From assembly GCF_035046485.1 (NCBI RefSeq), contig NC_085137.1:41843155-41907154 (forward strand): DNA of 64,000 nucleotides. Reading direction: 5' to 3'. Positions within the stretch are counted from its first letter, which is position 1, and the number at the start of each line of letters is the position of its first letter. The translations under genes were made by a program, and so were the position numbers. This document shows, piece after piece, positions 20,991-30,617 of this stretch. Source of the stretch: Aedes albopictus. Taxonomy: Eukaryota > Arthropoda > Insecta > Diptera > Culicidae. Under the pieces are notes generated by a model that was given only the letters and a program-made list of their open reading frames with translations, ran no database searches and was not told the origin of the DNA.

Positions 20991-21280
20991 TGAACGGTCG
21001 CCGCTCCGTACCAGACTGCGCATCTTTCCGGGTAATTCTGGTTGACAACAGGAATAATTGGGCTGCTTCTCCTCAAGCTCTACGATCGTCTGAATCATAC
21101 TCGAGCCTTCGTAGCAATTGGATCCTCACGTTCGTGCTTGTTGCAGATTGCCCGCAGATTAGAAATTAAATTCTTAAACGGGTTAACTAGGAGCTGAGAG
21201 TACGGGAAATTGACATCTAAGCGCCGAAGGAGAGATAAAGTTGTGAAAGACATGACTTGTGCGAATTTGTCATCAAGAAC
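20991..21280. other. Unassigned sequence after the LOA 3' end
   Basis: About 290 bp with no recognised feature; the 3' boundary of the LOA element could lie slightly further right than given. Confidence 0.35.
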
Positions 21281-21366
21281 TGTGGAAGTGCTCATAAAAC
21301 ACTGAGCTGAGAATCAGGCTTTGTCCCAGCAGCGACAGTACACCAAGCAGAAGAAGAAGCAGAAGA
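21281..21366 (+). mobile_element. Feilai-type SINE 3' fragment
   Basis: Contains CTGTGGAAGTGCTCATAAAA, GAATCAGGCTTTGTCCCAGC and an AGAAGAAGAAGCAGAAG tail. The tRNA-like head is missing. Confidence 0.75.
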
Positions 21367-21457
21367 ACACGTGGTTCATACGCTTGCGCCATGCATCATT
21401 GTCTAGTTTCCCACTGAGAATTGTTCAGAAAAGAATTGGTCGTGGAAGTACTCATAA

Positions 21458-21705
21458 ACTGCCGTAATTCTGCAAAGTGACGTAAGCGCCATTCAAAATT
21501 TCGATTTTTTCTGGTACATTATATATAATATCTGGGGTAAGAATAACACTGTGGTATTCCTGCAGTATTAGAATGCAAGATCTTGACGTAATCTATCATC
21601 TATGGAAAGAAACTTAGAGGATGAGTAAGAGTTTTATGCATAATAACCAAAAAATGGACCAAAACTATCAATGTCGCTTACGTCACTTTGCAGAATTGCG
21701 GCAGT
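21458..21705. mobile_element. Palindromic MITE inside a degenerate SINE
   Basis: Ends ACTGCCGTAATTCTGCAAAG and, on the other strand, ACTGCCGCAATTCTGCAAAG, followed by TGACGTAAGCG in both arms. Flanking sequence (CGTGGAAGTACTCATA left, GCGCTAAATTGAGAAGTACG right) is a decayed Feilai body, so this insert landed in a SINE. TAAA can be read on both sides as a target duplication. Confidence 0.8.
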
Positions 21706-21954
21706 AAAGCGCTAAATTGAGAAGTACGCTCTTTACTAGAGATGCCATGTAAAAAATATAAATAAGACTCAGTACATTTTAGTATAACTGATGGGTGGCG
21801 AACAAATGTTTGGAAGCCACTGATGATGTACAATATGATAACGATATTGAGATCGGCCTTCGGACTTTGATTCCCAATTATACCTTTACGGAAATGATAT
21901 AATGTGTTTCATCTTTTCAATGAGAATTTTTCGTTCTTTTCTCTTCTTTTCCAG

Positions 21955-22440
21955 TAGTTTGCTGTTCATATTGGTGGCTTCGGAGGCAACGAAACCGCTG
22001 AATCACTTGCCAAACAGCAACGATGCACAGCCAGACCAACATCAGCAACAGCACCATTCACCGCTTGTTCAACAAGAACGAGATCATCAGCCGGTTGAAT
22101 TAGGCGATGCCGGAAAGGCGCCACCGGAAACGGCGCCGGTTGTGCAAAATGGGAAGCAATCCAAGAAGGGTCGGGAAAGTGAAAGTGGTTTCGGTGAAGG
22201 TGGTGAAATTGTGCAGAGTAGTGTTCATCCGGAGTCCAACAGGGGTGGGTCGAAAGTGCGAGATGGTGGAAATCGGAAGCGCCATGGGCTTGGGAAGACA
22301 AGTGCTCGTAGGACTAGCAGTAGATCTCGAAAGCAGGATGTTCTAACGGAGAAGCCCGCCCGGCTAGAGAAACTGGCAGACCTGAATGAAGTGATATTTC
22401 TGGACGCTCTCTCGAAGAACTCGGGCGTCACAAACAGCGG
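21955..22440 (+). CDS. Secreted-precursor gene, exon 2
   Basis: 486 bp from acceptor TTCTTTTCCAG to donor AGCGG|GTGAGT, entering and leaving in phase 2. The translation begins SLLFILVASEATKPLNHLP, so the mature protein probably starts near ATKPLNH. The rest is about 140 residues without cysteine: Gln/His-rich (QHQQQHH), then Gly/Ser/charged, a basic cluster NRKRHGLGKTSARR, and a hydrophobic-charged end LADLNEVIFLDALSKNSG. The low complexity and dibasic sites resemble the pro-region of a secreted ligand or matrix protein. I do not recognise the family. The gene must continue in exons beyond 22441; none was identified up to 64000, implying a very long next intron. Confidence 0.75.
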
Positions 22441-23407
22441 GTGAGTAGAATTATATTCCATGTATTTTTATGTACGTTTCAGTAATGTCAAACTTCCAAC
22501 AAAGTCTTCGATTATCCCATTCAAGATGATAATAATTTGATTGATAATTTGATTTTCCCAAATCAACTTGAGACAACTACATAGAATGTTAGATAAATCG
22601 CAGAAAGGTTCATTATTCATGTACATAGCTTACAAGTCCGTGTGTATATTGGTATTTGCTGGCTGAAATGTGGGCTTTTGCAGTAGAATCTACACAAAGA
22701 CGGCAATAAAGGAAGACGCCTTTGTATGTTATGTGAAATAATTGCATAGGTCATCACTGAGAATGAGCAAATTATTACTACAATGCTGTATAAATTATTA
22801 TAATGAATTGAATTGCTATTTTTTAAGAAAATTTCTCTGTGTAACAGTTTAAAAGTTATTGCGTATAAACAATTAATGCCTAGATATGCTAATTGAAGAA
22901 AATATGTAGAAATATTTTTCAAAATTATGCTAAACATATATGACGGCAAATGTTTCGACTTATCGATGAGATAAATTTAACCTCTGATTCGTTCAAAAGC
23001 TGGACTGATTGAAACATGCTGTATAGAGCAATTATCTCACGCCCACTCGTCAACCAGCAAAACATTCGAGTAAAAAATCTACTCATTTGAAATACGAGTT
23101 ATAAATATACGATTAAAACAAACAAACATGCCAACGTACACGCTGCCTGTGGCATATCGCCTGTACTGCGTCGTCGGAACACCTTGAAAATCCTCATCGT
23201 GGCCGAGCAGGACGCACAAAAAAGATGATGGAAAAGAAATGCGCCAACGATCATGTGCCAAACAGAATGAACAATAATAACAGGCTTTCGGCTTCCGCTT
23301 TTTTGTTTTGTGTGGCCATTCCTGTTGCGTTGCGCTTCTTCCGAACGGACGAAAATATTTACCCATGGAAAATTGTTGCGGTTTTTGTTCCCATTCGGAG
23401 GAGGTAG
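22441..23407. other. Intronic sequence, nothing recognised
   Basis: AT-rich sequence after the exon 2 donor. An open frame on the - strand (23079-23522) overlaps the start of the following transposon and shows no known domain. Confidence 0.4.
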
Positions 23408-24425
23408 TAGGGGTAGTAGGGGCAATATGACCATACGGGGCAATATGAGCCACCCTGAATTTGGCCTTATTATCAAGTTTCGTTCTGTTCAAAGCCTTAG
23501 GATCTTTTATAGAGTGCTTCAATCATGTCTCACTGTAAAAACCGTACCAAAATTCGATTCTGAAATGCAAATATTAATGAAAATGTAATTTTTTGCTACA
23601 AATGCAAAAATGTTATAAGATTTAAAACTCCAAAATAAGGTTTTAACAGATAACTCCCTACTGCCGAGGTAAATATTCCATTACAGTTAATACTCCTACT
23701 ATTACCACAGAGAACAGACGTCTATCTTCGCTTTCTGCCTTGTGTAAAACTTTGTAACGGTCATATCAGAGTATGTGGTTATGCTCCCGTTGCGCGGCGC
23801 TAGCGTCCTATAACTTATATTGTTGTGTTGTCATATTTGTTTCCAGTGCTCACCGTTTTTGGCCGTTTGGCGCTCGTGTCGCTTTGTGGGCTAGTATATT
23901 TTAACGATGAACACTGCCATCGTGGGGTCAAATCGACTTTATATGTGGGGCAGTCTCCGTTGGTGGCGTTGAGGTACACTTAAATCCTTTACACACGAAT
24001 TCGACGTATTTTTGTTCGAGCTTAAATGTCTGTTCTCTGTGCTATTACTGAGCAGTTTGTGAACAAGTCTGCATTTTTTCGAAACTGAAATTACAATAAA
24101 ACAAGAATTTTCCGAAATTAGTCTCTACGGGGCAATATGGTCATACCTGCTCGGACCAACATGATCGGTTTTATTTTGTAACCTAACCTCAAAATTTTGC
24201 TGTCAAAACATGAACATTATCTGTAGAACCATGGTTCATTACTGGTGTGAGGTTACAAGCGGCGATCGGAACGAAAAAAATGGTCACATAGCAGCCTGAA
24301 CGCCGCCAAGACACAGGCGCCACTACAGATTACACCCCAATCTCAAACGTTGAATGAAACCGGATATTTGCGGTCTTCGCTTGGAACGATATCCTCTTTG
24401 GCAACGGCCAAGGAAGGTTGTTTTA

Positions 24426-24657
24426 GGAACCGTCCATAAATGACGTAGCATTGGAGGGGGAGGGAGGAGTTCTTGATATTGTCACGAGCTATGCACTACC
24501 GTGAATCGCATATCAGTCCCATCTTTGCTGGATTTCCTATGCAAATGGGACAAATATGCGATTCACGGCAGTGCATTAGTTATGTGAAAACAAATTACAG
24601 ATGGGGAGGGACTATAGAAAATTTGCCAAAAATGGTACGTAATTTGTAAGTGCTCCC
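24426..24657. mobile_element. PIF/Harbinger-like MITE with TTA duplication
   Basis: Ends GGAACCGTCCATAAATGACG and, on the other strand, GGGAGCACTTACAAATTACG, with TTA at 24423-24425 and 24658-24660. It shares the AATTACGTA(A/G)C core with the elements at 20050 and 46200. It is itself interrupted by a small palindrome. Confidence 0.75.
24491..24576. mobile_element. 86-bp palindromic MITE, third nesting level
   Basis: Arms ATGCACTACCGTGAATCGCA and ATGCACTGCCGTGAATCGCA on opposite strands, then ATAT(C/T)(A/T)GTCCCAT. It sits inside the 24426-24657 MITE, which sits inside the 23408-25178 transposon. Its CACTGCCGT(G)AATTC-like end resembles that of the MITE at 21458. Confidence 0.8.
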
Positions 24658-25499
24658 TTACTGTGTCTCCCTTCGTCCGTTCATCCTCAGAGTGTGAGGG
24701 ATGCCATCGATGCCATTCTTGGATTCATGCCTGGGATGGAAAACATGTGCCTACGTTGAATCAAATATTGCGTTTGTAAAATGCGATGAAATCTGCTTAT
24801 GTTTCTTTATTATTTTGAAACGAAAACAATCGAACTTATATAAAATACACTAAATTTTTGGTAAATAATCATATTGTTCTATTTCTCATTTGTTACGAAA
24901 CATTGTTCAAAAAACAAAAGAGTTTTAAATGGTGGCTCATATTGCCCCGCCTGGTGGCTCATATTGCCCCGTATAGCTGGGAAACACATGAAAATCAATG
25001 GTTTTCAAAAGTATTTCCCAACAATTAACAAAAAGTTTTTTTCTTAATTTATCGACGCAATATGAAGGGAAACACTCCTAAGCATGGTTCAATTACATTA
25101 AAATAATTATTTATTGAGTTTTTCTGTGCATTTCAGAACGATTTCCTTAGGTGGCCCATATTGCCCCGATCACCCCTATATTTATCGACGCAGGTCATCG
25201 ATACTGGCTCACGCTACAAGTTGATGGAAGACTGCTTTCCTCATGTCACTGCATTCGTAGCCATGGCACGGCTTGGGGAACTTGTTTTCGTGGAATAATT
25301 GTCACTTGATGTTCCACGAGTTTCTAAAAATAATAATTAGTACTGGGGTGGGATACTATGCTTACTGTTCTTTGCATATGTTTTGTCAATGTTGAGAAAG
25401 GTAAACGATTTAAGATTTGAACAACAACGAATGTGACGAAACACGGCTTAAGCTTGATTGGCCGTCCGTAGATGCGTAATTACTAAAAACTAATAGATA

Positions 25500-25625
25500 T
25501 CCGTGGAGAAATCGCTGGATGCATCAAGGCTGGATCGTCAATCTGGAAACGGCGGATTTCGATTCCCGTTCGGGTCGGGAAAATTTTTCCTAATTCCTTG
25601 AGCATAGTGCACAAATATGAAATGG
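25500..25625 (+). repeat. Decayed SINE head
   Basis: GGATTTCGATTCCCGTTCGG with GGTCGGGAAAATTTTT and CCTTGAGCATAGTGCA match the head and body junction of the SINE at 37775-38044 read on its own strand. The 3' part is missing. Confidence 0.5.
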
Positions 25626-25900
25626 TTCGTAGCGTCAAGTGTCGGCACAAGTTCCCGAATCACTTTTTGTTTCAAATCGATATTTTTTTCAATTTTTTTA
25701 CATGTACAATGGAGTTTTGAAGCAATTCCAGTGAAGAGAATTGTCAGACAAAAGAGGCACAAAACAAGCAACAAAGAAGACGCGGCGATTACTCTTTATC
25801 CCAACTGGTAACAGATAATGACATGATCTCGAAATTTTTTGTTACAGACAAAACGCAAGCTGAATTTGTTGCGTACTTTTCAACTCGTGAAAATCAATTG

Positions 25901-26246
25901 GCTTCTTTAACGGTGTTGAGATAATTCCATATTCTGAATCTGCATGCAAAACTGAGCCGAAATCCAAATTTTCATGAATTTTGGTGCCCGGGAACCTATT
26001 TAAAAATCAGTTTGAAGTTTGTATGGGAGCGATTTGTCGAATCACCCCTCGTCGCATTTTGTACTAAGCAGAGCTGTCAAGCAGTTGCCCAGCTGTCAAA
26101 AGGTGATTTCGAAAAATCTCTTCCAAATCGATTTTAGGTACCAAAATAAAGTTCTAAAAATCTGAAAAAAATCATAGTGGTTCAGAAAAAGGTGCTCTTT
26201 CGTATAAAATCAAAAAATCAATACATTTATCTTAATTTAAAAACCC
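25901..26246 (+). repeat. Dispersed ~340-bp repeat, copy 3
   Basis: A full-length copy, GCTTCTTTAACGGTGTTGAG...TTTAAAAACCC, flanked by AATTG at 25896-25900 and 26247-26251. It is non-coding and has no inverted terminal repeats. Compare 3204, 11658 and 28197. Confidence 0.8.
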
Positions 26247-26953
26247 AATTGGTGATTTGTTGTTGCATAAAGAAGAAGAAGAAAAAGAAGAATGATGGTC
26301 ACGCTAACGCCGCTCAGCACTAAAGTGCATAATTTCCAGACTACACCAAAAATGTGTAACCCTTGCACATTTACAAAATCAGCTCCAGTGTCCGCAAAGT
26401 TGTTTAAATCGCAAAAATTTTTGTACGATAATCTAGGTAGGATTACTAGTGACCTTGGAAAACAAAAAAAAATCAACATTTCGCATCTAGAAGAGTGTAC
26501 GAGCTGTTTTTTGAGAATGTGTAACTGCCACACATTTTTGTGTGGTCTGGAAATTATGCACTTATGAGTAGGTCTTACACATTATAGTGCTGAGCAGTTT
26601 TAGCGTGGTGTTTTGAAAAAAATCCTATCCCTATAACACAGGGGAAGATTTTAAAATGCCTCTATAAAATCTAAAACAAAATCTAATTAAAAATGGTTTG
26701 ATGTACGGTGTTAGACTTTGGACGGACTACAAATTGAACGTATAAATTTAAATTTATCATTTTTTTCTTGATAAGGTACTTAATTTGTAGTTCGTTCAAA
26801 GTCTAACACCGTACATCAAACCGTTTTTCATTAGATTTTGTTTTACATTTTATAGAGGCATTTTAAAAACTTCCCCTGTGTTATAGGGATAGGATTTTTT
26901 CAAAACACCATCGTTCTTCTTCTTCTTCTTCATGCAACAACAAATCACTAATT
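26247..26953. mobile_element. Large palindrome with a nested MITE in its left arm
   Basis: Left arm pieces are 26247-26299 and 26608-26750; the right arm is about 26765-26953. They pair through GTGATTTGTTGTTGCAT, the GAAGAAGAAG run, AAATCCTATCCCTATAACAC and GTACGGTGTTAGACTTTG. The left arm is split by 26300-26607; removing it gives continuous pairing across GATGGTGTTTTG. The loop is AT-rich. Confidence 0.85.
26300..26607. mobile_element. MITE nested in the 26.2-kb palindrome
   Basis: Ends CACGCTAACGCCGCTCAGCA and, on the other strand, CACGCTAAAACTGCTCAGCA. Both are followed, after a 25-bp indel on the right, by GTGCATAATTTCCAGAC. GT is present on both sides (26298-26299 and 26608-26609). The empty site is given by the right arm of the host palindrome. 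Confidence 0.8.
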
Positions 26954-27095
26954 ATTACCAACCCAAAATCGAACTTTTTTGATGATACATCTTCAGCAGC
27001 GTTGTAGTGTTTACCAACTCGAAGTTACCGCTCGAAAATCACAATGCAAGCCTTAAAAATCTGTAAACTCGTGGTGTACAATGTTTGTCCTATTC

Positions 27096-27279
27096 CATAG
27101 GTTCCCAAACTTTCAAGTTGCGACCCCCTTTTGCCAGCAGACGCAGTTTTCGCGACCCCCATAAAAATTCCCTCATTTGTTGTCTGTTACAATAAAATAT
27201 TTTACTGTCTCTCGCGACCCCCTGGATGAAGGCCGGCGACCCCCTTGGGGGGTCGCGACCCACAGTTTGGGAAACCATG
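27096..27279. mobile_element. hAT-type MITE, GGTTCCCAAACT ends, 8-bp duplication
   Basis: Ends CATAGGTTCCCAAACTTTC and, on the other strand, CATGGTTTCCCAAACTGTGG. Internal CGCGACCCCC words occur on both sides. The perfect 8-bp duplication TCCTATTC is at 27088-27095 and 27280-27287. GGTTCCCAAACT/GCGACCCC ends are widespread in hAT elements of animals. Confidence 0.9.
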
Positions 27280-27589
27280 TCCTATTCTGTTCAAGTTGGG
27301 ACATTCCTATGTCGCATTGGGTAGAATGTCGCAACAAATTTAGGTTGCGACATTGTCGTTATTGTTGCGCGATGGTTGAATTTTGATTCACTGAGCAATT
27401 CAGAAGGGTCACTTCTTAGGTGTCGGCCAGAGTGGACGCGTCACGCGGTGCGACAAATTTCTCTTGCAGGAATTACCCCCAGAATTGTTACAGGGTTTCG
27501 TTTGGATTGTTTTTCCTAAAACATCTTCCTGAATTGTTTTTTTCCTGTGCTGTTAGGCATTAACTTAGGAATTCACTAAAATTACCACG

Positions 27590-27960
27590 GAAATCTCTTG
27601 TAATTATTCTAGGAGTTTCTCCAGGTATTCCTCTAAGAGTACCTAGAGGGTTTTCCAGAGGAATATCTGGATGGATCGTTTGAGGTATTTATGGAAAGAT
27701 TGGTGGAATTCAGTATATATCCTTTGAAAGTTACCGAATTCCTTTGAGAATCACAGAAAGAATTCCTGGAGGAGTTATCAGCGAAATTTCTGGAAAGCTT
27801 CCTATAAGATGCTACTAGAGGAATTCTCCGAATAATTTCAGGAGAAGTTCGTGGAGAAAGTCTTGAGTGAATTCTTGCAGTATTTCTTGTACAGACTTTC
27901 ATAGGTGGTTTTATAGAAGGATACTTGGAAAAGCTTTCGATCATGGCGATTGTTTGACTC
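27590..27960. repeat. Degenerate TTCCTC(C/T)AGGAATT-type repeat field
   Basis: Loosely periodic words such as AGGAGTTTCTCCAGG, GGAATTCCTGGAGGAG and CTGGAAAGCTTCC, spaced about 25-35 bp. The same class recurs at 30130-30580, 31988-32290, 47130-47880, 52680-53700 and 54800-54990. Open frames across it are by-products of the repeat. Confidence 0.7.
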
Positions 27961-28028
27961 ATTTGTCTATAAATCAGTTCAGAGGCCTAATACTGAATTG
28001 TAGTGTTTGGCGAACTTGTTAATTAGTA

Positions 28029-28548
28029 TTTTTCCTACAATTATCACCAAGGACGCCATATCCTTACTCTACCACATAGTCATGCTAAAGGATCTGATTT
28101 TTCGATCGTTTAGTAAGAGGAAGTTGTACCAGCGCTCTCACGCTGTATGTATGAGAGTTAGAATATGGTGTTATTGGTGATAATTGGCTTCTTTAGCGGT
28201 GTTGAGATAAGTCCATATTCAGAATTTGCATGCAAAACTGAGCCGAAATCCAAATTTTCATGAATTTTGGTGCCCGGGAACCTATTTAAAAATCAGTTTG
28301 AAGTTTGTATGGGAGCGATTTGTCGAATCACCCCTCGTCGCATTTTGTACTGGACGGAGCTGTCAAGCAGTTGGCCAGCTGTCAAAAGGTGATTTCGAAA
28401 AACCTCTTCGAAATCGATTTTACGTACCAAAATGAAGTTCTAAAAATCTGAAAAAAATCATGGTAGTTCAGAAAAAGGTGCTATTTCGTATAAAATCAAA
28501 AAATCAATACATTTTTCTTAATTTAAAAACCCAATTGTAGGAAAAACA
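28029..28548. mobile_element. MITE interrupted by the dispersed repeat
   Basis: The left end TTTTCCTACAATTATCACCA pairs with the right end, which reads TTGGTGATAATTG up to 28196 and TAGGAAAAA from 28538. The gap is the dispersed-repeat copy 28197-28532. The inner arms pair as ACGCCATAT/GAATATGGTGT. Total without the insert is about 180 bp. Confidence 0.75.
28197..28532 (+). repeat. Dispersed ~340-bp repeat, copy 4 (with empty site known)
   Basis: GCTTCTTTAGCGGTGTTGAG...TTTAAAAACCC, flanked by AATTG (28192-28196 and 28533-28537). Because it interrupts a palindrome, the intact opposite arm shows that the empty site has a single AATTG. The AATTG pair is therefore a genuine 5-bp target duplication. 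Confidence 0.85.
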
Positions 28549-28619
28549 CCAATATACAAGTTTGCCGAACGTCACATTCCAATATTAGGCTTAAGAACTG
28601 AGATATAAACAAATGAGTC

Positions 28620-30075
28620 CCCTCCCCCTGGATATTCGATCTTGACGCGATGGGAGGGCTTAACCCATTAGCACTTTAGCGCCAGTTCATTCACCACCGC
28701 TTGGACTTTGAGCTAGATATATCTAGTTTACGAGTTGAGCGCAAATGAAGGAATCGCCGTAAGTGCTAATGGGAACCAAAGGAGTATCCGTCGTGCATTT
28801 ATCACAAGACAAAAACAAATTATAATTCAGCTTGCATAGACCTAATCTTTGCATTCTTTGAATTTTCTTAAATTTAACAATAATTGTTAAATTTAACGTA
28901 ACGCAAGAGTGGGTAGAGGAGGTCTCTGCGTTACACTCATCATTCGTTACTTGAATTCGTTAGTACACAGGACAGGGGACGCTAGGATAAGTGGACTTAC
29001 AGCCTTACAGATTAGATTCATTACAATTAGAAAATTATGGACTGATTAGGTAAAGATAAAACTGTTGATTATAGGAGTTTGTATTTGTATTTCTTATTTT
29101 TATGGGTTTTGTGAATTTATAAAAGTTGACAAATAATCATTATCATTTTTATTTTTGACAAAAATCAGTTGACTGAACTTTTTTGTTTTTATATCTTAGA
29201 CGGTATTATTTCACTGATCAAAAAAAGCAGGAATTTAGTTAGGACTTAGGACGGTTGACATTGTAAAGGGTTACGATGGATATAATATGTATTACTTTGG
29301 ACTGAGATGATCACAGATATGCAGAAGACGACTAGCGAAATTAGAAACACAATTTGATACATTATTGACTATATTTTGACAAATAGGGTTTGACAAATTT
29401 CTTTACAATATCGAATGGAAGCTCAAAAAGTGTTATCTAACACTAATATGAGAGTTATTTGGAGATGATGCTGGTGCTGTCAATGACTAACATCGGTTAT
29501 TGACACTATTGGTAATCAGCTTGAAATAATTTTCAGAATGTATTATAAAATAACTGAGGATATTATCTGATTTTTGTTTGGGGAAGCTGTCAGAAAAACT
29601 AGTTGCCCATATCGGCTAAAAACGCTAGTTCTGGTAGCTGTCTTCGAATAATTTTCAGAAATATTGAATCTTTAAAAATTAGCTACGACACATTTTTTTT
29701 TCTTTTTGCTCTTTGTATATTTCTTAAGAATAGTACTCTGAAGGCGTTAACATAGACATAGACACCCTTTTTTATCTCTGAATGTTGTCCAGTGACCTCG
29801 GAGATTTTCGATTATTGAAATATTGTTCAATTATCAAATCATCTTTGGAGCTTCCATTCGATCAAAACACTAGTGTGATGGGAAAAGTTAAAATCAGTAT
29901 TTTTAAAAACTACTACGACCTAATGCTAATTACTACACACTTTGCTCAAGTTGACGACATCGTCTAGTCCATCGTGAGTATTAGTCCTAGTAGGGGGAAA
30001 GTTGGGAAAGGGTCCAGGCTTTGCCATCAGCTGTCCTGCAGCTCCACCTGGTCACTCTTCAAAATAAAAAAAAAA
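28620..30075 (+). mobile_element. Retroposon with 19-bp target duplication and poly(A) tail
   Basis: Flanked by AGATATAAACAAATGAGTC (28601-28619) and AGATATAGACAAATGAGTC (30076-30094), one mismatch, with an A-run directly before the second copy. The body is AT-rich and non-coding. A block around 29150-29420 (TTATATCTTAGACGGTATTA, then GACTAGCGAAATTAG) is shared with the element at 30618-31950. The 3' end is CATCAGCTGTCCTGCAGCTC plus poly(A). The family is not recognised; probably a 5'-truncated LINE or its derivative. Confidence 0.75.
28664..28773. mobile_element. 110-bp MITE, CCCATTAGCACTT ends
   Basis: Ends CCCATTAGCACTT on both strands, with partly complementary arms through GCG and TTCATT. 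The left flank is TTAA and the right flank AACC, so a TTAA target is possible but decayed. It lies at the 5' end of the 28620-30075 retroposon. Confidence 0.6.
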
Positions 30076-30129
30076 AGATATAGACAAATGAGTCAAACGA
30101 TTGTCAGTTGATCGGAAGCATCCTTGCCT

Positions 30130-30580
30130 AGAGTAATTTCTGGAGGAATCCTCAGACTTTTGAGGCATTCCTGGAGGGACTCCTAGAGGGAATCCTGGAA
30201 AGATTCGTGAAGGATTTTCTGGGAGTGATTCCTAAAGAAATTACTGGAGGAATCCTGGAGATGTTTCTAAGGAAATTACAAGAGAGATTCAGTTCTAGAG
30301 GAATTCACGGAAAGATTTCTAGAGATATTCCCGACAGGTATCCCGAAAAAATTTCTCATTTAGAAAAATTCTCGAAATGATTTTTAGAGTTTTGGACGAA
30401 TTTCTGGAGGGGTTCTTTGGAAAATTCTCGCCGCGTCCTTGAAAATAGGTAAAGAGATTCATATAGGAACTAAGTGAGAGAATTCTGGAATACTTCTGGG
30501 TAGGATTTATAGAAAATTTTGGAGAGTTTTTCTATTGCAAGATTTCTTGAAGACATTTTAATAGGAGGAATTTTTGGAAT
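30130..30580. repeat. Degenerate TTCC-type repeat field
   Basis: Words GAATCCTGGAAAGATTCG, GGAGGAATCCTGGAGATG and GAGGAATTCACGG at loose 25-30 bp spacing. It continues at 31988-32290 beyond the inserted retroposon. Confidence 0.7.
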
Positions 30581-30617
30581 GATTCCAAAAGAAATCCTTA
30601 GAGGGTTTTCTCGAGAC

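Larger units (their letters stand above)
12790..21954 (+). other. 9.2-kb first intron of the secreted-precursor gene
   Basis: From donor GTGAGT to acceptor TCTTCTTTTCCAG. Unique-looking sequence occupies about 12790-13589. The rest is two LINE fragments in opposite orientation and at least seven smaller transposons. No conserved exon was recognised inside. Confidence 0.6.
23408..25178. mobile_element. DNA transposon with GGGGCAATATGG subterminal repeats
   Basis: The left end is AGGGGTAGTAGGGGCAATATG and the right end, on the other strand, AGGGGTGATCGGGGCAATATG. The word GGGGCAATATG(G/A) occurs six times: two left, one internal (24126) and three right in reverse orientation. The pattern resembles transposase-binding subterminal repeats. 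About 1.77 kb including nested inserts at 24426-24657. No transposase frame was recognised. Confidence 0.65.

Noticed and set aside
23079..23522. 147-codon minus-strand open frame
   Set aside because: Overlaps the end of the GGGGCAATATGG element; no known domain.
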